Positions 58,777-64,000 of a stretch of DNA of 64,000 nt are shown here, one piece after another. A program made the translations under genes and the position numbers. Source of the stretch: Pinirhizobacter sp036499745 (GTDB taxonomy: Bacteria > Pseudomonadota > Gammaproteobacteria > Xanthomonadales > Rhodanobacteraceae); contig NZ_DASYDG010000033.1 in assembly GCF_036499745.1 (NCBI RefSeq), positions 38,016 to 102,015 of the forward strand, written 5' to 3'. Within the stretch, counting starts at the first letter, position 1. Each line of letters starts with the position of its first letter. The notes under the pieces are model-generated. The model searched no databases. It worked only from the letters and a program-made list of their open reading frames with translations, and had not been told where the DNA came from.

Positions 58777-58914
58777 GGGTAGAAAACCGCTTATGATCCA
58801 ATACGGCCGGGCCGAAGCCCGCCTGACCGCCCGCCATAGAAAGACGGGAAATCACGGGTACCGCAGGAGATGGGCCTGCGATACCCGGGATCATAAAAAC
58901 GGGTTTCTACACCC
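58777..58914. repeat. Structured imperfect inverted repeat of about 138 bp
   Basis: The left arm GGGTAGAAAACCGCTTATG and TCC (58777-58799) matches the reverse complement of the right arm (58888-58914), apart from a few small gaps. Nested inside are CGGGTACCGCAGG paired with CCTGCGATACCCG (about 58855-58886) and GGGCCGAAGCCC (58810-58821). RNA from either strand would fold into a multi-stem structure. I do not recognise a known riboswitch; a REP-like or selfish repeat is the main alternative. Confidence 0.5.
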
Positions 58915-59350
58915 GACCGCCAGGAGTTGCCCCGGCGGCATGCAAATGATCCCGGATTCGCCGCTACAACTCCATATAGTAAGCGTCGCAAAGTTTGCGC
59001 CGACAGCCCATCGGACGAAGCTCAAATGGGATGGCGTGAACGCCGGCAGCGATACCCAGCGCCCAGGGACCTTCAACGTCGATGGGACCCAGCCTTCTCG
59101 TCCGAACCAGATGGCTTTTCCCAAAGGCGCCCAAGTCGAACGACCTTGCAGTGATAGCAAGCGTTGTCTACCCCTGACGCCTTTCGGGATGTTGACCTAA
59201 CCTACCGGCCGGGAAGACCACGGGCAGCCACCGCTTGTCCCCAGCGGCCCACCTTTTGTCCCCGAATCGAGTCAATCCGGCCCCTTGCATCTAGCCCGGC
59301 AGCCGCTGACCGGCGAGTATTTGGGTTCAACGATCCAGGGGAATTGCAAC

Positions 59351-60877
59351 GTGCACAGCCGTGAATGGTTCAAACTCCCGCCTGCAGTTGTGGTCCCCAA
59401 GGAAAGTATCACCCCGGTACTGATCATTGCCGTGCTCTTTGGCTTAGGCCACGTGTTGACCAACGGGCAATACGGCTTCCACCGGGATGAACTGCAGTTC
59501 TTGAGCGACGCCCAGCATCTGGATTGGGGCTTCGTACCCTACCCACCGCTGACGTCTGCGCTCGAGCTTGTGGCGTTCAAGCTGTTTGGGCTGTCGCTGG
59601 TGGGGTTGCGGCTGTTCTCGGTATTGGCCCAAGTCGTGGTGATCCTGGTCAGCGGTCTTATGGCGCGTGACCTTGGTGGTGGCCGTCTGGCCCAGGTCTT
59701 CACGGCGATCGCCGTTGGGCTGTCACCGGCGCCCATGGGCAATGCCACCATGTTCCAGTACTCGTCGTTCGATATGTTGTGGTGGGTGCTTATCGCCTGG
59801 AGCGTGATCCGCTTGCTGCGCGACGACGACCCGCGCTGGTGGGTGGCAATCGGCCTGTTTGCGGGGCTTGGCCTGCAGACTAAATATTCGATAGCCTTTT
59901 TGCTTGTGGGCGTGCTGGTAGGCGTGGTGCTTACCGATGCACGGCGATACCTCGCTAGTGGCTGGCTCTGGGCCGGCGTGGTTGTTGCGCTGCTGGTATT
60001 TGCCCCCAACCTCGTCTGGCTGGCCAAGCACGATTTCATTTCCTATAGGTTCCTGCAGGGGATCCACGCGCGCGACGTTAATCAGGGACGCGCGGACGGG
60101 TTCCTGCGCGATCAGTTCCTTATCAATGCCAACCTGTTTGCGGCGCCGGTCTGGCTCGCGGGTCTGGTTGGATACTTCCGAACGCGCCGCTACCGCATGC
60201 TTGCCTGGATGTATGTCGTCCCGCTTCTGTTGTTTTTGCTTCTGCGGGGCCGCTTCTACTACGTCAGCTCGACGTACCCGATGCTGCTGGCCATGGGTTC
60301 AGTGATCGGAGAGCGGTGGCTGCGCACGTTGCATCCTGCATGGCGGGTCGCAACCGCGGCACTGATGTTCAGCGGTGTTGCGGCTATCGGCATCTACGCC
60401 GCGTTGATCATCATGCCGATGACGTCAAGTGGTCCGCTGCGGGATTTCGCGCTGAAGAGGAACAACGACCTGCGTGAGAAAGTCGGCTGGAACCAGCTTG
60501 TTACGCGAGTTGCCGCCATTCGTGATGCACTTTCCGCCGAACAACAGGCCGACCTGGGCATCGTGGTGGGCAACTACGGCGAGCAAGGCGCTATCGCCCT
60601 TCTCGGCAAGCGTTATGGCCTGCCAACGCCGATCACAGCGCTCAATTCAGGATGGCTACGTGGCTATCCGCAACCACCGCCACGCACAGTGATCGTACTG
60701 GGAAGTTCACGTGAGCGCGCCGATGAACTCTTTACCGATTGCCGTCTCGCTGGCCACTCGGGTAACGCGTGGGGCGTCGTCAATGAAGAAAGCCGGGATC
60801 ATCCTGACATCTTTGTCTGCGGCCCCGCGCGCAAACTGTGGAGTGAGCTTTGGAGTTACGGGCCCGAATTTGGGTAA
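59351..60877 (+). CDS. Glycosyltransferase family 39-like membrane protein
   Basis: A 508-residue integral membrane enzyme of the PMT_2/ArnT-like group, with about a dozen helices and a C-terminal soluble part. The periplasmic loop after helix 1 carries YGFHRDELQFLSDAQHLDWG, with the acidic residues (RDE, D) expected for the catalytic loop, then VPYPPLTSALE. It would transfer a sugar from a lipid carrier to an unknown acceptor. GTG 59351 is preferred, with AGGGGA about 8 bases upstream; an earlier TTG at 59285 has none. Confidence 0.85.
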   Translation: MHSREWFKLPPAVVVPKESITPVLIIAVLFGLGHVLTNGQYGFHRDELQFLSDAQHLDWGFVPYPPLTSALELVAFKLFGLSLVGLRLFSVLAQVVVILVSGLMARDLGGGRLAQVFTAIAVGLSPAPMGNATMFQYSSFDMLWWVLIAWSVIRLLRDDDPRWWVAIGLFAGLGLQTKYSIAFLLVGVLVGVVLTDARRYLASGWLWAGVVVALLVFAPNLVWLAKHDFISYRFLQGIHARDVNQGRADGFLRDQFLINANLFAAPVWLAGLVGYFRTRRYRMLAWMYVVPLLLFLLLRGRFYYVSSTYPMLLAMGSVIGERWLRTLHPAWRVATAALMFSGVAAIGIYAALIIMPMTSSGPLRDFALKRNNDLREKVGWNQLVTRVAAIRDALSAEQQADLGIVVGNYGEQGAIALLGKRYGLPTPITALNSGWLRGYPQPPPRTVIVLGSSRERADELFTDCRLAGHSGNAWGVVNEESRDHPDIFVCGPARKLWSELWSYGPEFG

Positions 60878-60923
60878 TACGCGACCCGATACCCGGCCTG
60901 TCCAGGCACTACTATCGGTTTGT

Positions 60924-61616
60924 TTAGATCGGCTTGGGTCGTTTGACGGGCGTAAGTTCGAACACCATCGACACCCGCGAGCCATCCCAGCGATAGGCCA
61001 GGTGCTGTGCCTGCGTGCAGGGCGAAACGACATCGGGATAGAACGCCGCCACGCACTGGCCACCGGCGTGCCGCGCGCTCTCGTACACGATGCCATCGGA
61101 TCCTGCCGCCCGCAGCGCGCGAGCCAGCGTCACGCTGGCGACGTAGGAGCTGGGCGATTGTTCGTCCGGCCAACCACCACGGATGTCATGCAACTGCGCC
61201 ACGATCGATGTGGTGTAGCAACGCATTTGCATGTCGGTGGGCGGTTCCTTCGTGGCACGCATGAAGGCTTCGCAGTGGTACACGGTTTCCTCGATGGCCG
61301 TAGCCACCGTGCGCGCGGCGTAGAACACGCCCCATGACCCATCGGAAAAACGGCTGCCCATCGGGTTCAGATGGGTGAAAGCCGCCATCACCGGTGTGCT
61401 GCCGGGGCCTGAGATGCGGCGCTCACGCGGCACCAGCGACAGAGTGCCCGTCTCGGCTCGCAGGCGCGGGTTGGTCAGCGACTCGATGGCGAACACGGCG
61501 TCGAGGTCCGCCGGGTTCGCGATGCGGTCGAATAGTCCCGTGGGCGGGAATCGGCTGGAGACGATGCGCCACGCCTGCGTCCAGCGCACGCGGCGCAGCG
61601 GTGGCTCGGCGTTCAT
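60924..61616 (-). CDS. RES-domain toxin of a RES-Xre module
   Basis: A 230-residue RES-domain protein. The family's ADP-ribosyltransferase-like members degrade NAD+ and halt growth. Recognisable segments are WRIVSSRFPPTGLFDRIA, GVFYAARTVATAIEETVYH and YVASVTLARALRAAGSDGIVYESARH. The conserved Arg, Glu and Ser that name the domain appear in order. ATG 61616 overlaps the antitoxin stop by four bases. Toxicity is inferred from the family. Confidence 0.88.
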   Translation of the reverse strand: MNAEPPLRRVRWTQAWRIVSSRFPPTGLFDRIANPADLDAVFAIESLTNPRLRAETGTLSLVPRERRISGPGSTPVMAAFTHLNPMGSRFSDGSWGVFYAARTVATAIEETVYHCEAFMRATKEPPTDMQMRCYTTSIVAQLHDIRGGWPDEQSPSSYVASVTLARALRAAGSDGIVYESARHAGGQCVAAFYPDVVSPCTQAQHLAYRWDGSRVSMVFELTPVKRPKPI

Positions 61617-62011
61617 CCGTTCCAGCCGCGTTGGGCGTCCAGGTATTGGCGTACCACGAAGAGGTCGGCGACGTTCCCCGACAGCATGCGTTCCAGCGCT
61701 GAGTGCCCGCCGAATAGCGGCGCGGTGTTGGCCCGGCGGACCCAGCCTTCGGCCTGGGCCGGGTCGGGGAAGAGGATGGCCAGGTCCTTGTAAATACCCA
61801 GCAGGTAACTGATGCGTTCGATGGTGTCGCGGCCGATATGGCCGTCCTGCTCGCGCTTCCACTTGTAGAAGGTGGATTCGGGCGGGTCGCCCAGTAGGGT
61901 GCGCTGCTCGCTGGCCCGCAATTCCCAACGCTCGGCCAGGGCGAAGAAGGCGCGCAGGGCCGGGCCGCCGAGTTCGGGGAGGGGGGCGATGGAAGGCTGG
62001 GTTTGGGCCAT
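61613..62011 (-). CDS. Xre/MbcA/ParS-type antitoxin of the RES toxin
   Basis: A 132-residue antitoxin: an Xre-like helix-turn-helix in the first half (STFYKWKREQDGHIGRDTIERISYLLGIYKDL) and a C-terminal toxin-binding DUF2384 domain (WVRRANTAPLFGGHSALERMLSGNVADLFVVRQYLDAQRG). It precedes its toxin, and a perfect palindrome lies just upstream of the ATG, fitting autorepression by the complex. Confidence 0.92.
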   Translation of the reverse strand: MAQTQPSIAPLPELGGPALRAFFALAERWELRASEQRTLLGDPPESTFYKWKREQDGHIGRDTIERISYLLGIYKDLAILFPDPAQAEGWVRRANTAPLFGGHSALERMLSGNVADLFVVRQYLDAQRGWNG

Positions 62012-62017
62012 GGCAGT

Positions 62018-62035
62018 AACTTCACCTGTGAAGTT
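62018..62035 (-). promoter_or_regulatory. Operator palindrome of the RES-Xre module
   Basis: AACTTCAC-CT-GTGAAGTT is an 18-bp perfect palindrome ending 7 bp before the antitoxin ATG. Its position would block transcription or the start region when the antitoxin complex binds. No second copy is visible in the short upstream region. Confidence 0.75.
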
Positions 62036-62123
62036 GACGGGCAGTTTACAACATCCATGTAGCTCGTGCCAGCCTTCGGGCCGCGATAGGCTTCACGCTG
62101 GACCCTCAACCAAGGATGGACCC

Positions 62124-62318
62124 GTGAAGATTCCTGACCAGCCCCTGATGGCGACCGAATCGGACCCTCGCCTCCTCCGGCAGCAACGCGCTTTTATGGC
62201 GCGGGCTGTGGCATCACGAGAAGAGACGAAACGGACCGGAATTTACTTCGACGCGCGCGAGGTTCATGACGAACTTCGCGCGAAGCTTGCGAGCCGAATC
62301 AGGGAGGAAACAGCATGA
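62124..62318 (+). CDS. Orphan antitoxin-like small protein
   Basis: A 64-residue protein starting at GTG 62124 with AAGGA 7 bases upstream. The C-terminal half (TGIYFDAREVHDELRAKL) resembles the toxin-binding tail of RelE/ParE-type antitoxins, which read TGxHxxxEExxxWL. No toxin follows in full; only a 36-residue frame overlaps its stop as ATGA. It is divergent from the RES-Xre antitoxin. The family call is moderate. Confidence 0.6.
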   Translation: MKIPDQPLMATESDPRLLRQQRAFMARAVASREETKRTGIYFDAREVHDELRAKLASRIREETA

Positions 62319-62425
62319 TCAGGACCTTAGTGCCTGGCTTCATGCGTGCCCTCGTTACTACGCGAGCGTTGGCCGAACGGCCAACCTGGCTGAATTCGCA
62401 GGACGTGTTATTTGCCAGCGAGTAA
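62315..62425 (+). CDS. 36-residue frame after the antitoxin-like gene
   Basis: ATG 62315 overlaps the preceding stop and has a strong GGGAGGAAA ribosome site, so it is probably translated, but the product (begins MIRTLVPGFMRALV) ends after 36 codons and resembles no toxin I know. It could be a truncated toxin, a leader or a remnant. Confidence 0.35.
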   Translation: MIRTLVPGFMRALVTTRALAERPTWLNSQDVLFASE

Positions 62426-62436
62426 TGGATTGGTGA

Positions 62437-63660
62437 TTAAACAACCCCTTCGCGTCGCTCCCTCGCCAGCGCATGTGTCCGCCTGACAAAATCCGCCTGC
62501 AACGGCGTGGGCATCCAGTCGCGACGCCGCGTCAACGCGATGCCCCTGCGCAACTCCTTGCCGAGGTCGCCGATTTCCGTGAGCGTGCCGGCCCGGTGTT
62601 CGAACAGGAACTGGTCGCGGGAAATGAGGGCAAGCCAGTCGCCCTGGAGCAGCAACCCGCGCGTGACCAACACCGACCCACACTCGATGCGTAGCCTGGG
62701 CGGTTCCACGCCCCGGCTGAGGAAGATCTGTTCCCATTTCGTACGCAGGGGAATACCCGGTGCGGAGATGACCCAGGGATAGGCCAGCAGATCCGGCAAC
62801 TCCAGTTGCGTCTTGCCCTGCAGGGGATGGCCGGTGCGCCCGACCACCACCGGATCGTCGTCGTAAAGTTCCTCCTGCACCACTTCGCGGTGCGGCGACG
62901 GATTGCGCCGGGCGCCGATGATCAGGTCGATGTCGCCCTGGCGAAGGCTTGTGAGTAGCTCGCGATAGGGCGCCTCGACCACCTTCACCGCCGCCGACAC
63001 GTGCGCCGTGGTGAACCGGGCGAGTAATTCGGAGAAAAAGATGGCGCGCGCACTGGGCAGGATGCCGACGATCACGCGACCGGCCTCGCCGGTGCTCATG
63101 GCGCCGATCTCCTCGACACCCGCTCGCAGCTCCGCCAGCATCAGTCGCGCGAAACGAACGAAGCGGCTGGCGACGTCGGTCGGCCGTACGATGCGACCCA
63201 CGCGCACGAAGAGATCCATGCCGAGGATGTCCTGCAATTCGCGCACCGCGCGATGCACCGCCGGCTGGGAGAGGCCTGTCAGTTCTGACGCCTGCACATA
63301 GCTGCTGTTGCCTTCGACAGCGATCAGCGCGCGCAGCTGCACCATGGTCACGCGCCGCTCGATATGCGGCAGCGGTGCCAGCCGCGCCGATCGCCTTACC
63401 AACCGGCCGCCATGCACCAGGTAACGCAGTGCGCGATTCACGCGGACCATCATGACCTTGCCGGCCGCGGTGGGCGCGGCGCCATCGGGCAGCCGGTCGA
63501 ACAGGCGCTCGCCAAGCACGCGCTCCATCTTGGCGATCGCCTGGGCAAGGGCAGGCTGAGACAGATTCACCTCGCGCGCGGCGGCGCTCATGCTGCCCGA
63601 CCGCCCGGTGACAAGCAGTGCATCCAGGTGCCTCAGGTTGAGTTGGAATATGTCCTTCAC
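62437..63660 (-). CDS. LysR-family regulator with two helix-turn-helix domains
   Basis: A 407-residue LTTR, about 100 longer than usual, because the DNA-binding domain occurs twice: residues about 8-65 (SMSAAAREVNLSQPALAQAIAKME) and about 102-160 (SSYVQASELTGLSQPAVHRAVRELQ), followed by one effector domain. GTG 63660 is taken as start; a TTG two codons upstream is the alternative. It diverges from the aldolase gene for protocatechuate/gallate breakdown, so it probably responds to an intermediate of that route. No strong ribosome site is seen. Confidence 0.85.
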   Translation of the reverse strand: MKDIFQLNLRHLDALLVTGRSGSMSAAAREVNLSQPALAQAIAKMERVLGERLFDRLPDGAAPTAAGKVMMVRVNRALRYLVHGGRLVRRSARLAPLPHIERRVTMVQLRALIAVEGNSSYVQASELTGLSQPAVHRAVRELQDILGMDLFVRVGRIVRPTDVASRFVRFARLMLAELRAGVEEIGAMSTGEAGRVIVGILPSARAIFFSELLARFTTAHVSAAVKVVEAPYRELLTSLRQGDIDLIIGARRNPSPHREVVQEELYDDDPVVVGRTGHPLQGKTQLELPDLLAYPWVISAPGIPLRTKWEQIFLSRGVEPPRLRIECGSVLVTRGLLLQGDWLALISRDQFLFEHRAGTLTEIGDLGKELRRGIALTRRRDWMPTPLQADFVRRTHALARERREGVV

Positions 63661-63680
63661 GAGCAATCAATCGTATTTGC

Positions 63681-63697
63681 TTATGGCCTGATCATAA
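63681..63697. promoter_or_regulatory. LysR-type T-N11-A operator candidate
   Basis: TTATGGCCTGATCATAA contains inverted TTAT/ATAA ends with T-N11-A spacing, as LTTR sites do. It lies in the 103-bp gap between the double-HTH regulator and the aldolase gene, nearer the regulator. Confidence 0.5.
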
Positions 63698-63763
63698 AAC
63701 GAATTTGGCAAACCCCATATAGGGCGCGCACCTTTGCGCTATTCCGAACGTAGGAAAAGGTGC

Positions 63764-64000
63764 ATGTCCACAGTCAATACCAAAGTCCAAAGGCCCGACC
63801 AGGCGCTGGTCGACGCGCTGGGGCGGCTGGGCGTGGCTACGATCCACGAGGCCCAGGGCCGCAAGGGCCTGCTCGCCAGCCACCTTCGCCCCATCTACGC
63901 AGGCGCGCGCATCGCCGGCTCGGCGGTCACGGTGTCCATTCCACCCGGTGATAACTGGATGATCCACGTGGCCATCGAGCAACTGCACGACGGCGACATC
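63764..64000 (+). CDS. galC: 4-carboxy-4-hydroxy-2-oxoadipate aldolase, partial
   Basis: The first 79 residues of an RraA-family aldolase (GalC/LigK/ProA) that cleaves 4-carboxy-4-hydroxy-2-oxoadipate to pyruvate and oxaloacetate, the last step of protocatechuate 4,5-cleavage and gallate degradation. The match is clear in GVATIHEAQGRKGLL, RPIYAGARIAGSAVTVSIPP and GDNWMIHVAIEQ. AAGG precedes ATG 63764. The rest, including the metal-binding GxGGxxxD region, lies past the window end. Confidence 0.88.
   Translation, partial: MSTVNTKVQRPDQALVDALGRLGVATIHEAQGRKGLLASHLRPIYAGARIAGSAVTVSIPPGDNWMIHVAIEQLHDGDI

Larger units (their letters stand above)
58490..59350. other. 861-bp region without a convincing gene
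   Basis: No frame here has coding character or a known family. The region holds a perfect hairpin and a large structured inverted repeat, listed separately. The rest (58915-59350) contains only short frames, small palindromes (CGCAAAGTTTGCG near 58987) and no promoter I would defend. A ribosome site for the following glycosyltransferase is at 59338-59342. It may be remains of a mobile element. Confidence 0.5.

Noticed and set aside
58777..58914. Known riboswitch (glycine, cobalamin, cyclic-di-GMP)
   Set aside because: The conserved cores of these classes are not seen, and the following gene starts over 400 bp away.
58727..59200. 157-residue plus-strand frame in the intergenic desert
   Set aside because: It runs straight through the inverted repeat and shows no coding bias or ribosome site.

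Overview
The window is high-GC, densely packed bacterial chromosome, most like a gammaproteobacterium of the Xanthomonadales, with Rhodanobacteraceae such as Luteibacter or Dyella as the best guess. The grounds are the protein repertoire (NodT-type outer membrane channel, large TonB receptor, GalP-like porter, GH127, PhhA under an Lrp-type regulator) and the base composition; the genus is inference. I see no rRNA, tRNA, CRISPR array or recognisable IS element.

Left third (1-20000): a cut-off MocR regulator diverges from an AhpD-like peroxidase. A small lipoprotein, a GST and a TonB-dependent receptor follow. Next is a four-gene glycine-betaine-type ABC importer in osmF-yehY-yehX-yehW order, whose binding protein seems to lack a normal start codon. 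The core metabolic locus (10238-17601) is a tightly overlapping operon: a DgoR-like repressor with a palindromic operator at its promoter, DgoK, DgoA, DgoD, a sugar 1-dehydrogenase, an SMP-30 lactonase, a GalP-like symporter and a 3-hydroxybutyrate-dehydrogenase-like SDR. Together these can take D-galactose through galactonate to pyruvate and glyceraldehyde 3-phosphate (De Ley-Doudoroff route).

Middle (20000-42200): a type I restriction-modification operon in the unusual order hsdR-hsdS-rhuM-hsdM. It diverges from an unknown protein with a ribbon-helix-helix-like N-terminus, whose promoter is wrapped in a perfect 13-bp inverted repeat. Housekeeping genes follow: glnA with a textbook sigma-54 promoter, uppP, and a CadC-like membrane regulator with a periplasmic repeat domain. 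After these come a serine hydrolase, a GH127-type glycosidase and a LysR regulator divergent from a MexEF-OprN-like efflux operon.

Right third (42200-64000): an amino-acid permease; a YqjD/YqjE-like membrane operon ending in an AI-2E-family protein; a sorbosone-type dehydrogenase; a Yip1 protein; a YheT hydrolase with a PlsC-like acyltransferase; and an Lrp regulator divergent from phhA with four TTGCG boxes between them. A 1807-residue autotransporter carries a lipoprotein signal and a glycine tract. Beyond an SGNH hydrolase lies an 861-bp non-coding stretch with a strongly structured inverted repeat. Then come a GT39-like glycosyltransferase, a RES-Xre toxin-antitoxin pair with a perfect operator, an orphan antitoxin-like gene, and a LysR-type regulator with two helix-turn-helix domains divergent from a 4-carboxy-4-hydroxy-2-oxoadipate aldolase cut by the window edge.
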